From: VAZQ01 sp963807865
GTDB lineage: Bacteria > Pseudomonadota > Alphaproteobacteria > Rhizobiales > Xanthobacteraceae
Assembly: GCA_963807865.1 (NCBI GenBank)
Contig: CAWEDK010000018.1
Location: 124,001 to 188,000 of the forward strand
Direction: 5' to 3'
Length of the DNA stretch: 64,000 bases
Below the pieces are notes generated by a model that was not told where the DNA came from, did no database searches, and saw only the letters and a list, made by a program, of their open reading frames with translations. The first letter of the stretch is position 1. The number at the start of each line of letters is the position of its first letter. The position numbers were made by a program, and so were the translations under genes. This document shows, piece by piece, positions 47,958-57,551 of this stretch.

Positions 47958-49580
47958 ATGAACCCCTACGACACCGATCTCGACCGCACCCCGGCCAATT
48001 TCCAGCCGCTGACCCCGCTGTCGTTTCTGGAGCGCTCGGCCACGGTCTTTCCCGACCGCACCGCGATCGTGCACGGCCCGCTGCGGCGGAGCTACCGCGA
48101 CTTCTACGCGCGGACACGCCGTCTGGCGTCGGCCTTGCACCAGCGTGGCATGGCGCGCGGCGACACCGTCTCGGCGGTGCTCGCCAATACGCCCGCCATG
48201 CTCGAATGCCATTACGGCGTGCCGATGTGCGGCGCGGTGCTCAACACCATCAATACGAGGCTCGACGCCGCGGTGATCGCGTTCCAGTTCGATCATGCCG
48301 AGACCAAGGTGCTGATCGTCGACCGCGAGTTCTCCAAGGTGGTGAAGGAGGCGTTGCGGCTCGCCAAGGTGAAGCCGCTGGTGATCGATTATGACGATCC
48401 CGAGTACGGCGGCGAGGGCGAACGACTGGGCACGATCGAGTATGAGGATTTCCTCGCCGGCGGCGATCCGGATTTCATCTGGCAAATGCCGGACGACGAA
48501 TGGGACGCGATCACGCTGAACTATACGTCGGGCACCACCGGCGATCCGAAGGGCGTGGTCTATCACCATCGCGGTGCGTATCTGCTGGCGATCGGCAACG
48601 TGCTGACCGGCAGCATCGGCAAGCATCCGGTCTATCTCTGGACCTTGCCGATGTTCCATTGCAACGGCTGGTGCTTTCCGTGGACCATCTCGGTGCTCGC
48701 CGGCACGCATGTCTGTCTGCGCGCGGTGCGGGCGCGCGCCATGTACGAGGCAATCGCCGAGCAGAAGGTGACGCATCTGTGCGGCGCGCCGATCGTGATG
48801 GCGACGCTGCTCAATGCGCCGGCCGTCGAGAAGAAGCCGCTGCCGCATGTCGTCGAGTTCTTCACGGCCGCCGCGCCGCCGCCCGAAGCCGTGCTCGCCG
48901 CCATGAAGGAGGCGGGCTTCAACGTCACGCACGTCTATGGCCTGACCGAAACCTACGGTCCCGCCACCGTCAACGAATGGCAGGATGCCTGGGATGCGCT
49001 GCCGGCGGCCGAGCAGGCCGCCCGCAAAGCGCGGCAGGGCGTGCGCTACGTGCCGCTCGAAGCGCTTGACGTGCGCGACCCGGACACCATGGTGCCGGTG
49101 CCGCGCGACGGCGAGACCATCGGCGAGGTGATGTTCCGCGGCAATGTGGTGATGAAGGGCTATCTCAAGAACAAGACCGCGACACAGAAGGAATTCGCCG
49201 GCGGCTGGTTTCACTCCGGCGATCTCGGCGTGATGTATCCGGACGGCTACGTCCAGCTCAAGGACCGCTCCAAGGACATCATCATCTCCGGCGGCGAGAA
49301 CATCTCGTCGATCGAGGTCGAGGACGCGCTCTACAAGCACCCCGCCGTGCAGGCCGCCGCCGTGGTGGCGAAGCCCGACGACAAGTGGGGCGAGACGCCG
49401 TGCGCTTTCGTCGAATTGAAGCCCGGCCAGAACGCCACCACCGACGAGCTGGTCGCCTGGTGCCGCACGCATCTCGCCGGCTACAAGTGCCCGCGCTACG
49501 TGGTGTTCGTCGAGCTGCCGAAGACCTCGACCGGCAAGGTGCAGAAATTCAAGCTGCGCGAGATGGCGAAGACGGTGTGA
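47958..49580 (+). CDS. Fatty-acyl/medium-chain acyl-CoA ligase (DmdB-like)
   Basis: 540 residues, intact. AMP-binding motif: NYTSGTTGDPKGVVYHHRGA. VYGLTETYGPATVNEW, WFHSGDLGVMYPDGYVQLKDRSKDIIISGGENISS (two blocks) and the catalytic Lys in KTSTGKVQKFKLRE follow. It belongs to the acyl-CoA synthetase branch that includes methylmercaptopropionate-CoA ligase DmdB and medium-chain ligases; the true acid is unknown. It sits 59 bp after the second TauE gene and may share its mRNA. Confidence 0.9.
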   Translation: MNPYDTDLDRTPANFQPLTPLSFLERSATVFPDRTAIVHGPLRRSYRDFYARTRRLASALHQRGMARGDTVSAVLANTPAMLECHYGVPMCGAVLNTINTRLDAAVIAFQFDHAETKVLIVDREFSKVVKEALRLAKVKPLVIDYDDPEYGGEGERLGTIEYEDFLAGGDPDFIWQMPDDEWDAITLNYTSGTTGDPKGVVYHHRGAYLLAIGNVLTGSIGKHPVYLWTLPMFHCNGWCFPWTISVLAGTHVCLRAVRARAMYEAIAEQKVTHLCGAPIVMATLLNAPAVEKKPLPHVVEFFTAAAPPPEAVLAAMKEAGFNVTHVYGLTETYGPATVNEWQDAWDALPAAEQAARKARQGVRYVPLEALDVRDPDTMVPVPRDGETIGEVMFRGNVVMKGYLKNKTATQKEFAGGWFHSGDLGVMYPDGYVQLKDRSKDIIISGGENISSIEVEDALYKHPAVQAAAVVAKPDDKWGETPCAFVELKPGQNATTDELVAWCRTHLAGYKCPRYVVFVELPKTSTGKVQKFKLREMAKTV

Positions 49581-49621
49581 CGCGGCTGGGCAAATCTCCG
49601 AGCATCCGGGCCGCAGTGATT

Positions 49622-49768
49622 GTGCCCTCTCCCCTTGCGGGAGAGGGCGGCACCGACGCATCAAGACGCTCAGATGGGTGAGGGGTAAGGACAAGCCGTA
49701 GATCCGACCCCTCACCCGTTTCGACTCGTTCACAATTCGGAGTGCCCTCTCCCGCAGGGGGAGAGGGC
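49622..49768. repeat. Paired inverted REP-like element, copy 2
   Basis: The left unit CCCTCTCCCCTTGCGGGAGA... (from 49623, ending GGGTGAGGGG near 49683) is mirrored by the right unit CCCCTCACCC...CCCTCTCCCGCAGGGGGAGA (49706-49767). Each unit carries its own hairpin. It is in the convergent gap between the acyl-CoA ligase and the VOC gene, where it could end both transcripts. Confidence 0.85.
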
Positions 49769-49772
49769 GCAG

Positions 49773-50273
49773 TTACTTCGACCGTATTCGCGGCTGCGGG
49801 TGAGATGCCTTTCTGCGCCGTGCTTTGCTTGATTGTCGTGAATTCGTTCCTCGCGCCGTTCGCGCCTTCCGGCGCGGCTTGTACACCATGCCCTCGAGCT
49901 TCATGCCGTCCGGGTCGGCGAAATAAACCGCGTAATAGCACTCGTCGTAGTATTCCCCGGGCGGGTCGAGCACTGTCATCCCGTTCTTCTCCAGGAACGC
50001 GCCGAGGTCGTCCACGTCCTTGCGGCTCGACAGTTCGAACGCATAGTGATGAAAGCCGATATCGCCCTTGCGATACTTGCGCTTGCGGCCCTTGTCGTCG
50101 GCGGCGCCGATCCAGAACAGCGTCTTGCCGTTGCTCCAGCCGGCCATGTCCGGGTACTCGTGCTTGAGCTTGAAGCCGAGGAAGCCGAGCAGCTTGCCGT
50201 AGAAGTCCTTCGAGCGCGCGAAATCGCCAACACTCAGGACCAGATGGTCGATGCCGACGACACGCGAGGCCAT
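49773..50273 (-). CDS. VOC (glyoxalase/dioxygenase) family protein
   Basis: 166 residues. Paired beta-alpha-beta-beta-beta modules: VVGIDHLVLSVGDFARSKDF YGKLLGF, then IGFHHYAFELSSRKDV and FADPDGMKLEGMVYKP. The metal ligands His (IDHL, HHYAF) and Glu (KLEG) are visible. The last ~30 residues are basic and continue up to the REP-like repeat, so the C-terminus may have grown by loss of the original stop. ATG 50273. The substrate is unknown. Confidence 0.85.
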   Translation of the reverse strand: MASRVVGIDHLVLSVGDFARSKDFYGKLLGFLGFKLKHEYPDMAGWSNGKTLFWIGAADDKGRKRKYRKGDIGFHHYAFELSSRKDVDDLGAFLEKNGMTVLDPPGEYYDECYYAVYFADPDGMKLEGMVYKPRRKARTARGTNSRQSSKARRRKASHPQPRIRSK

Positions 50274-50459
50274 GCCATTCGAAGTCGCTCCGTGCAACTA
50301 TTTGCGACCGGATAACGGCTTCGCACTCTGACTGTGTGCTTGGCAAAAACCGCAGTCGATTCTCCGCTCTCGAATTCGAGGCGGATTATATCCCTATATA
50401 TGGTGCACGGTTGTTGGCATGACCGTTCAAATTATGGTTCGTGATTTGGAGTACTGCCC

Positions 50460-50708
50460 ATGTCGAAATTCGATTACAGCGCGCCTGCCGAGCTGTTTCC
50501 CTCCCGCAACCGCAAGTTTAAGCAGGTGATCAAGTACCGCCGCTTTGACAACGCGGCCGACGCGATCCGTTTCGCGATCGAAGAGCTGCCGCAGCCGCTG
50601 TTGCTCGGCGCCTATATCGAAATCGGCGAAAGCCGGCTCGACCACCAGCGCATCCGCGCGCTTTATGACAGCGCCGAGTTCCCGCACAAGAACCGCGTCG
50701 CGGCGTAA
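50460..50708 (+). CDS. Small conserved protein of unknown function
   Basis: 82 residues: MSKFDYSAPAELFPSRNRKF then YRRFDNAADAIRFAIEELPQ, ending FPHKNRVAA. It has no membrane segment or known motif, but similar small proteins with the same PAELFPSR start occur across Rhizobiales. The AT-rich stretch TATATCCCTATATATGG (50387-50403) upstream may carry its promoter. It converges on uvrB. Confidence 0.75.
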   Translation: MSKFDYSAPAELFPSRNRKFKQVIKYRRFDNAADAIRFAIEELPQPLLLGAYIEIGESRLDHQRIRALYDSAEFPHKNRVAA

Positions 50709-50859
50709 TCCTCGCTCCTCGCTCTCTCCGATCGCGATGACGCGAGGATACCGTTCAGTCCAGCGCAAGCGCCAAGGCAGCGCTATCGCACCCGCGTAAT
50801 GTAGCGTGAGTTGCCCGCGTTGAATTGCGGCCGTCGAAATTTCGGCGGCCGCTTTCGCG

Positions 50860-53800
50860 TCAGCGTCCCCGCGGCTTCCAGCCGCCGCGCATGCCGGCGC
50901 GCCCTGAGGTCGAGCGCGGCCCCGGCCGGTAGGGCTTGGACTCCGGGCCCGGCCCCATCTCGTCGAGCGTCGGCTTGCGCGGGCCCTCGCGTTTCGCGTC
51001 GCGCTTCGCGTTGGTGCCGCCGGGGCGGCGCGGCGCGACTTCGTGGTGGAGCGCGATGCCCATCTCGTCGAGCTCGGGCTTGTGCACCTTGCTGCCGCTG
51101 GCCGCCGCGTTGCGCGCCTTGTCGCTGCGTAAATTTCGCCGCGGACGGACATTTCGCGGTCGGGTCGTCGATCACCGCCATCTCGGTCGCGCGCAGCCGC
51201 TTGAGCTCGTCGCGCAGCCGCGCGGCCTCCTCGAAGTCGAGATCGGCGGCGGCCTCGCGCATGCGCGTCTCGAGGTCGGCGATCACCGCCTCGAAATTGT
51301 GCCCGATGGTCGCGGTGTCTTCCTCGCCGATGCCGGTGAGCCCGCCGCCGGTCGAGACCAGCACGTGGTCGCGCTCGTACACGCTCGACAGAATGTCGCC
51401 GATCGACTTCTTGATGCTTTCCGGCGTGATGCCGTGCTCGGTGTTGTACGCGGTCTGCTTCTCGCGGCGGCGGCTGGTCTCCGCCATCGCGCGCTCCATC
51501 GAGCCGGTGATGTGGTCGGCATAGAGGATGACGCGGCCGTCGATGTTGCGCGCCGCGCGGCCGATGGTCTGGATCAGCGAAGTCTCCGAGCGCAGAAACC
51601 CTTCCTTGTCGGCGTCGAGGATCGCGACCAGCGCGCATTCCGGAATGTCGAGGCCCTCGCGCAGCAGGTTGATGCCGACCAGCGCGTCGAACGCGCCGAG
51701 CCGCAGGTCGCGGATGATCTCGATGCGCTCCAGCGTGTCGATGTCGGAGTGCATGTAGCGCACGCGGATGCCTTGCTCGTGCAGGTATTCGGTCAGGTCC
51801 TCGGCCATGCGCTTGGTCAGCACGGTGACCAGCGAGCGATAGCCCTTCGCGGCCACCTGCCGGACCTCGCCGACCAGGTCGTCGACCTGCGTGCGCGCCG
51901 GCCGCACATCGACCGGCGGATCGATCAGGCCGGTCGGGCGGATCACCTGCTCGGCGAACACGCCGCCCGCCTGGTCGATCTCCCAGCCGCCGGGCGTCGC
52001 CGACACCGCCGTGGTCTGCGGCCGCATGGCGTCCCACTCCTCGAACCGCAGCGGCCGGTTGTCCATGCAGGACGGCAGCCGGAAGCCGTATTCGGCGAGC
52101 GTCGCCTTGCGGCGGAAGTCGCCGCGGAACATGCCGCCGAGCTGCGGGATGGTGACGTGGACTCTCGTCGACGAACACCAGCGCGTTGTCGGGCACGTAT
52201 TCGAACAGCGTGGGCGGCGGCTCGCCGGGCTTGCGGCCGGTGAGATAGCGCGAATAGTTCTCGATGCCGGCGCAGCTTCCGGTCGCCTCCATCATTTCGA
52301 GATCGTAGATGGTGCGCTGCTCAAGCCGCTGCGCTTCCAGCAGCCGGCCGGCGGCGTTGAGCTGCTCGAGCCGCTGGCGCAGCTCGTGCTTGATGCCCTG
52401 GATCGCCTGGATCAGCGTCGGGCGCGGCGTGACGTAGTGCGAGTTGGCGTAGATCTTGACGAACTCCAGCTCGTCGGTCTTGTGGCCGGTGAGCGGATCG
52501 AATTCGTGGATCGATTCCAGCTCGTCGCCGAACAGCGACACCCGCCAGGCGCGGTCCTCGTAGTGCGCGGGGAAAATCTCGATCACATCGCCGCGCACCC
52601 GGAACGAGCCGCGGAAGAAATCGCCGCCCGAGCGCTTGTACTGCAGCGCCACCAGGTCGGCGATGATCTGGCGCTGGTTGATGCGCTCGCCCTGCTTGAG
52701 CGAGAACGTCATCGCCGAATAGGTCTCGACCGAGCCGATGCCGTAGATGCACGACACCGACGCCACGATGATGACGTCGTCGCGTTCGAGCAGCGAACGC
52801 GTCGCCGAGTGGCGCATGCGGTCGATCTGCTCGTTGATCGAGGATTCCTTCTCGATATAGGTGTCGGTGCGCGGGACGTAGGCCTCCGGCTGGTAGTAGT
52901 CGTAGTAGGAGACGAAATACTCGACCGCGTTGTCGGGAAAGAACGACTTGAACTCGCCGTAGAGCTGCGCGGCCAGCGTCTTGTTGGGCGCGAGGATCAG
53001 CGCCGGGCGCTGCGTCTCCTCGATCACCTTCGCCATCGTGAAGGTCTTGCCCGAGCCGGTGACGCCGAGCAGCACCTGGGTGCGGTCGTGGCGCTTCACG
53101 CCCTCGACCAGGTCGCGCGATCGCCTGCGGCTGGTCGCCCTTCGGCTCGAACTCGGACTTGATGACGAGCGGGACGCCGCCCTCGGATTTCTCCGGCCGC
53201 GGCGGCCGGTGCGGCGTCCACGGCCGCTCGGTGAATTCCGGCCGCCCCTCGCGCAGCAGAGATTCCAATGCCGACGCAGTGGCCGACGATCCCGTGATGC
53301 CGCGGAAGGACGATGTATCCGCGGCAGTATCCGAGTTGGTTGCCGAATCTCCTTGCCGTGCGGCCGGTGCCGCACCTCCCCCTGGAGGGCGGAGGTCGAT
53401 CGCGCGGAGCGCGATCGGGTGGGGGTGAGCGAACGAGCGCTCGAATCGGTGTCCACTTCCTGTCCGGTACTCACCCCACCCCGCGCGCCTTCGGCGCGCG
53501 ACCCTCCCCCTCCAGGGGAGGGTACGCTCGCGGCGTCACCTTCATCCTCGTCGATACCCAGCGCACGCGCGAGGTCGGGATCGAGTTCGCCCGGCGAGGC
53601 CGGTGTCTTGGCGACGTAGCCGGATTGCGGCGCCTCGCTGAAACCCTGCGTCGACTTGCGCGCGCGGTGCGAGTCGGAAAAATCCCGGCGGCGGTCGAAT
53701 GAATTATCCGGCGGCGGCTTGAGGCCGGTCTGCGAGCCCGAGCCCGGCGGTGCCCTGCGCGATGCCGGGATTGAGCAGTTGCGCGAGCGCAGGCTCGATC

Positions 53801-53910
53801 GGCGCCAGGTCCGGCCGCGACGCCTTGGCGCGCGTCGGCTTCGCCGGATCCTTCTTCGAATGCTTCGCCGGATCGCGTTTCTGCGGCGGCTTGCTGGGAG
53901 GTTTCGCCAT
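50860..53910 (-). CDS. uvrB: Excinuclease ABC subunit B with long N-terminal extension, several frame breaks
   Basis: The DNA damage-verifying helicase of nucleotide excision repair. Core motifs: EFEPKGDQPQAI, Walker A LLGVTGSGKTFT, YDYYQPEAYVPRTDTYIEKE, IENYSRYLTGR, then VDE-S-HVTIPQ split by one extra base at 52159-52160. TGLIDPPVDVRP, IGRAARNIDG and the UVR motif MREAAADLDFEEAARLRDEL follow, then a C-terminal tail KPELDEMG...GGWKPRGR. Further extra bases lie near 53745, 53122 and 51125. The ~215-residue N-terminal extension (MAKPPSKPPQKRDPAKHSKK, then PPPDNSFDRRRDFSD) is typical of Bradyrhizobiaceae and here contains a palindromic repeat. Confidence 0.9.
53373..53523. repeat. Paired inverted repeat lying inside the uvrB coding sequence
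   Basis: The left unit ACCTCCCCCTGGAGGGCGGA... to GTGGGGGTGAG (53374-53429) aligns in reverse complement with the right unit CTCACCCCACCCCGCGCGCC... to CCTCCAGGGGAGGGT (53470-53523). The family plan equals the elements at 16279 and 49622. It lies within the low-complexity N-terminal extension of UvrB, where it is translated as Gly/Arg/Ser-rich sequence. Confidence 0.8.
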
Positions 53911-54073
53911 GCCGCAAATATGGCGTCCCGAGCATGGCGGAGAAAGGGCTGCGCGGGCGATTCGCACGGGTTCCAGACCGGCGCGGGCGTAGCGATCTGT
54001 GCGAATCCGGGCAACGCACGTGCGCGAGCGCCGGTTGACTCCCGTCATCGGCGTCAGGTTGATCCGTCCCGAC

Positions 54074-54955
54074 ATGGCTATTCCCGGCGAGAGACTCGGT
54101 ATCGCGCTCGGCTGTGCGGGCGTTCTGCTGTTTGCCGGGACGCTTCCGGCGACGCGTCTGGCGGTCGGCTCGATCGAACCGCTGTTCCTGACGGCGGCGC
54201 GCACGACTATCGCGGGCTGCGCCGGCCTCGCCTTCCTGCTCCTCATGCGGCGGCCTTTGCCGCCGCGCGCGCTGTGGGGCCGCCTGATCGCGGCCGCGAT
54301 GTGTTCGGTGATCGGTTTCCCGGTGCTGATGGCGCTGGCCATGACGACCGTGCCGGCCGCGCATGGCGGCGTGGTGCTCGGCATCATCCCGCTCGCCACC
54401 ACCGCCGCCGCATGCGTGGTCGCGTCGGAGCGTCCGAGCGCCGGCTTCTGGCTGGTCAGCCTCGCAGGCGCCGCGATCGTGATGGTCTTCGTGCTGAGCC
54501 AGGGCGATACCTGGACGATGGCGCCCGGCGACATCTTTCTGCTCGGCACCGTCGCAGCGGGGGCATTCGCCTACGCCCTCTCGGGCCGGTTGAGCGTGAC
54601 TCTGCCCGGATGGGAGGTGATCTCGTGGCAGGTCGTGGCGGTGCTGCCGCTGTCGGTCATCGCGGTGCTGGTACTGTGGCCAGCCGACCTGTCGACCGTG
54701 CCGCCGAAGGCCTGGGCCGGGCTCGCCTATGTGAGCTTCGTCAGCCAGTTCTTCGCGTTCTTCGTGTTCAACGCCGCGATGGCGATGGCCGGAGTTTCGC
54801 GCGTCGGACAACTGATGCTGCTGCAGCCGTTCGTGATCGTGGCGCTGGCTGCGCCAGTCAACGGCGAGCCGATCCGGCTTGAGACCCTGGGCTACGCCGC
54901 CGCCGTGGTCGCGACCGTCATGGTGGGACAGCGGATGCGGGTCCGGCGAGGTTGA
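54074..54955 (+). CDS. EamA/DMT family transporter
   Basis: 293 residues with about ten membrane helices in two EamA repeats (ALGCAGVLLFAGTLPATRLA... and FLLGTVAAGAFAYALSGRLS...). Small residues in SIEPLFLTAARTTIAG and the VNGEPIRLETLGYAAAVVAT end are typical of RhaT/YdcZ-like exporters. The cargo is unknown. ATG 54074, 163 bp from the uvrB start on the other strand. Confidence 0.88.
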   Translation: MAIPGERLGIALGCAGVLLFAGTLPATRLAVGSIEPLFLTAARTTIAGCAGLAFLLLMRRPLPPRALWGRLIAAAMCSVIGFPVLMALAMTTVPAAHGGVVLGIIPLATTAAACVVASERPSAGFWLVSLAGAAIVMVFVLSQGDTWTMAPGDIFLLGTVAAGAFAYALSGRLSVTLPGWEVISWQVVAVLPLSVIAVLVLWPADLSTVPPKAWAGLAYVSFVSQFFAFFVFNAAMAMAGVSRVGQLMLLQPFVIVALAAPVNGEPIRLETLGYAAAVVATVMVGQRMRVRRG

Positions 54956-55186
54956 GCGAATAGTTCGCGGCCGCCGCCATGCAGAGACCGCGCTGCCCGC
55001 GTCTGGTTCCCTCCGCCTGGCACGCAAGCCATTGAATCATCATCACATCGCCACGGCGAAGGTGGTATCCTTGGGGGCGTCTTGAACGTGCACTATGTGA
55101 GGGGAGGCGGTACCGGTTCGGCCCCGCCGCCGCGGCGTTGACGGCGCAGGCCCTGTCTGGCACCTCAAAGGCAAAGGGAGAGCAGC

Positions 55187-56443
55187 ATGTCGACCGCGGC
55201 CGAGCCGTTACCCCGTCGCCGAGCGGTGCCTGTCCTTGTCGGCCGCGTGAAGGTCGGCGGCGACGCGCCGGTCGTCGTGCAGTCGATGACCAACACCGAT
55301 ACCGCCGACATCGAGGGAACCGCCCGGCAGGTTGCGGCGCTCAACCGCGCCGGCTCCGAGATCGTTCGCATCACGGTCGACCGCGACGAAGCGGCGGCCG
55401 CCGTGCCGCACATCAAGGACCGGCTCCTCAAGATGGGCGTCGACGTACCGATCGTCGGCGACTTCCACTACATCGGCCACAAGCTGCTGGCCGATCATCC
55501 GGCCTGCGCGGAAGCGCTCGACAAGTACCGTATCAATCCCGGCAACGTCGGCTTCAAGGACAAGAAGGACCGCCAGTTCAGCGCCATCGTCGAGATGGCG
55601 ATCAAGCACGACAAGCCGGTGCGCATCGGCGCCAACTGGGGTTCGCTCGATCAGGAGTTGCTGACGCACCTGATGGATGAGAACGCCAAGTCTCCCAATC
55701 CGATGGATATGCGCGCCGTGACCCGCGAGGCGATGGTGCAATCGGCGTTGCTGTCGGCGCAGCGCGCCGAGGAGATCGGCCTGCCGCGCTCCAAGATTAT
55801 TCTCTCGGCGAAAGTATCTGCGGTGCAGGACCTGATCGCCGTCTACATGGACCTGGCCAAACGGTCCGACTACGCCATTCACCTCGGCCTCACCGAAGCC
55901 GGCATGGGCTCGAAGGGCATCGTAGCGTCGTCGGCGGCGCTCTCGGTGCTGCTGCAGCAAGGGATCGGCGACACCATTCGCATCTCGCTCACGCCCGAGC
56001 CGGGCGGCGACCGCACGATCGAGGTCAAGGTCGCGCAGGAGATTTTGCAGACCATGGGCTTCCGGGTGTTCGTGCCGCTAGTGGCGGCGTGCCCGGGTTG
56101 CGGACGCACCACCTCGACGACGTTCCAGGAACTGGCCCGCGACATTCAGGGCTTCATCCACAAATCGATGCCGGCCTGGAAGAAGCAGTATCCGGGCGTC
56201 GAAACGCTCAACGTCGCGGTGATGGGGTGCATCGTCAACGGCCCCGGCGAGAGCAAGCATGCCGACATCGGCATCTCGCTGCCCGGCACCGGCGAGTCGC
56301 CGGCGGCGCCGGTGTTCATCGACGGCAAGAAGGCCGTGACCCTGCGCGGGCCGACGGTGGCGGCCGATTTCAAGCAGATGGTGATCGACTATATCGAGCG
56401 CCGTTTCGGCCACGGCGGCGCGGGCAGGACAGCGGCGGAGTAG
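55187..56443 (+). CDS. ispG: (E)-4-hydroxy-3-methylbut-2-enyl-diphosphate synthase (IspG/GcpE)
   Basis: An Fe-S enzyme of the non-mevalonate isoprenoid pathway. 418 residues. VQSMTNTDTADIEGTARQVA start, DFHYIGHKLL, the GNVGFKDKK block, then the 4Fe-4S ligands ACPGCGRTTSTTFQELA and MGCIVNGPGESKHADIG. The gene ends ERRFGHGGAGRTAAE. Its last ~136 bp are duplicated at 57612-57735. AAAGGGAGAGCAGC precedes ATG 55187. Confidence 0.96.
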   Translation: MSTAAEPLPRRRAVPVLVGRVKVGGDAPVVVQSMTNTDTADIEGTARQVAALNRAGSEIVRITVDRDEAAAAVPHIKDRLLKMGVDVPIVGDFHYIGHKLLADHPACAEALDKYRINPGNVGFKDKKDRQFSAIVEMAIKHDKPVRIGANWGSLDQELLTHLMDENAKSPNPMDMRAVTREAMVQSALLSAQRAEEIGLPRSKIILSAKVSAVQDLIAVYMDLAKRSDYAIHLGLTEAGMGSKGIVASSAALSVLLQQGIGDTIRISLTPEPGGDRTIEVKVAQEILQTMGFRVFVPLVAACPGCGRTTSTTFQELARDIQGFIHKSMPAWKKQYPGVETLNVAVMGCIVNGPGESKHADIGISLPGTGESPAAPVFIDGKKAVTLRGPTVAADFKQMVIDYIERRFGHGGAGRTAAE

Positions 56444-56467
56444 GCCTCTTACCGAACGCGAGTTTTG

Positions 56468-56845
56468 ATGCTTCAGGCGGACGCGACGATATTTGACGTT
56501 GCGCAACACCTATCCGAGCCGGTCGGGTACGTGCGAGGCGTGCTGGGCAACATGTATGACTGTGTGAGCAACTACAACCTCGACATGACCGACGTCCAGG
56601 TGAGGATTGGGTGTACCGGAAAGGGACGAACCCCTCACTATCGGATCGAGAGGGGTTGGCCCGTCGACCAGTTTGCTGATGAGGCTTACGTTTATGGTAT
56701 TTTCAATGGGCGGAATCATAAGACTTTGATGGAGTGGACCACCGTCGTTAAGGACGAGCATTGGAGTGAGAAACCCTCTTCCTTCGAGCAGGTTCGAGAA
56801 CTGTTGGGGTTATTGCGCGGGGTGCAACCTGTCCAAGGGAGGTGA
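56468..56845 (+). CDS. Hypothetical protein in the ispG islet
   Basis: About 125 residues. MLQADATIFDVAQHLSEPVG, YVRGVLGNMYDCVSNYNLDM, VRIGCTGKGRTPHYRIERGW and HKTLMEWTTVVKDEHWSEKP. Codons and composition are clearly less GC-rich than the flanking genes, which fits acquisition with the islet. It has several Cys, Trp and Tyr and no membrane segment. I do not recognise the family. Confidence 0.6.
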   Translation: MLQADATIFDVAQHLSEPVGYVRGVLGNMYDCVSNYNLDMTDVQVRIGCTGKGRTPHYRIERGWPVDQFADEAYVYGIFNGRNHKTLMEWTTVVKDEHWSEKPSSFEQVRELLGLLRGVQPVQGR

Positions 56846-56955
56846 TGGATATTTTCGTATTCCCTTCACTCCGTCCTAGCTGTCACCGTGACGCGCTTTT
56901 GCGCCAACGCTGCAGCAACGGTTCGCGCAACACCGCCATGAATCCTGGCGGCAGC

Positions 56956-57000
56956 AAGCGTAGCCCGGATGAGCGTCAGCGAAATCCAGATTACGACACT
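56956..57000. repeat. Dispersed intergenic repeat (GTAGCCCGGATGAGCG type)
   Basis: AGCGTAGCCCGGATGAGCGT followed by CAGCGAAATCCAGATTACG matches the form of a repeat common between genes of Bradyrhizobium and relatives. It lies in the islet downstream of the toxin gene. Confidence 0.5.
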
Positions 57001-57009
57001 CCTACAAGC

Positions 57010-57291
57010 TCACAATCCGAGCTCGCTGTGCGAACCCAATCTCACGAGTTCCAGCGTGTTCTCGTCCGGCTTCCGGTAAATCAAGATCAGGTCCGGCTTG
57101 ACGTGGCAGTCGCGGCAATCTTTCCACTCGCCGGACAGCGGATGATCGAAATATCGGCGCGGCAGCGCTGTGTCCGCCTTCAGCATGTCGATGGCTTGCG
57201 CGAGATCGGCATCGAGCGTCCTGCCATGCCGCCCTGCCTTTTCGCGCTTGTAGTCGCGCTTGAAGCGGTTGGCGTACCTAATCGTCCGCAT
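57010..57291 (-). CDS. YafQ-family type II toxin (mRNA interferase)
   Basis: 93 residues. YANRFKRDYKREKAGRHG, then HPLSGEWKDCRDCHVKPDLI and LIYRKPDENTLELVRLGSHS match YafQ/RelE-type ribosome-dependent endoribonucleases; the catalytic His/Asp-rich region is HPLSGEW...DCHVKPD. It overlaps the antitoxin gene by 14 bp, so both are one operon. It cleaves mRNA on the ribosome when released from the antitoxin. Confidence 0.9.
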   Translation of the reverse strand: MRTIRYANRFKRDYKREKAGRHGRTLDADLAQAIDMLKADTALPRRYFDHPLSGEWKDCRDCHVKPDLILIYRKPDENTLELVRLGSHSELGL

Positions 57292-57541
57292 TCAGGCTCG
57301 CGAGCAACTCGTCCGTCGAACTGACGGACACAAGTTCGCCGCGGCGGGCAGCCTTGATCGCCTCGATGGTTTCGGCGTTGGGCACCAGCGGCTCGAACGG
57401 CAACGCCTTGTCCTTGGCGATGCGGACCATCATCAGGCGGAAAGCGTCGGACACGGTCAGCCCCATCGCCGCCAGTACTGCAGCGGCTTCGTCCTTGAGG
57501 CGCGCATCAATCCGAGCGCGAACCACTGAATTTTCGGCCAT
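57278..57541 (-). CDS. RelB/DinJ-family antitoxin
   Basis: 87 residues. The N-terminal ribbon-helix-helix is VVRARIDARLKDEAAAVLAA with GLTVSDAFRLMMVRIA. The C-terminal part is the toxin-binding tail (PFEPLVPNAETIEAIKAARR...LLASLNADD). An AGAGGAATTG ribosome site lies just upstream. It neutralises the YafQ toxin and, with it, should bind the palindrome just upstream. Confidence 0.92.
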   Translation of the reverse strand: MAENSVVRARIDARLKDEAAAVLAAMGLTVSDAFRLMMVRIAKDKALPFEPLVPNAETIEAIKAARRGELVSVSSTDELLASLNADD

Positions 57542-57551
57542 TTTTCAATTC

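Noticed and set aside
50860..53910. Programmed frameshifting in uvrB, galU or kdsD
   Set aside because: No slippery heptamers or stimulatory structures at the sites, the sites differ in sequence, and all changes are one extra base.
53471..55027. 518-codon minus-strand ORF opposite the EamA gene and running into uvrB
   Set aside because: No family features; the EamA protein on the other strand has clear membrane helices. Only its end shares frame with the UvrB N-terminus.
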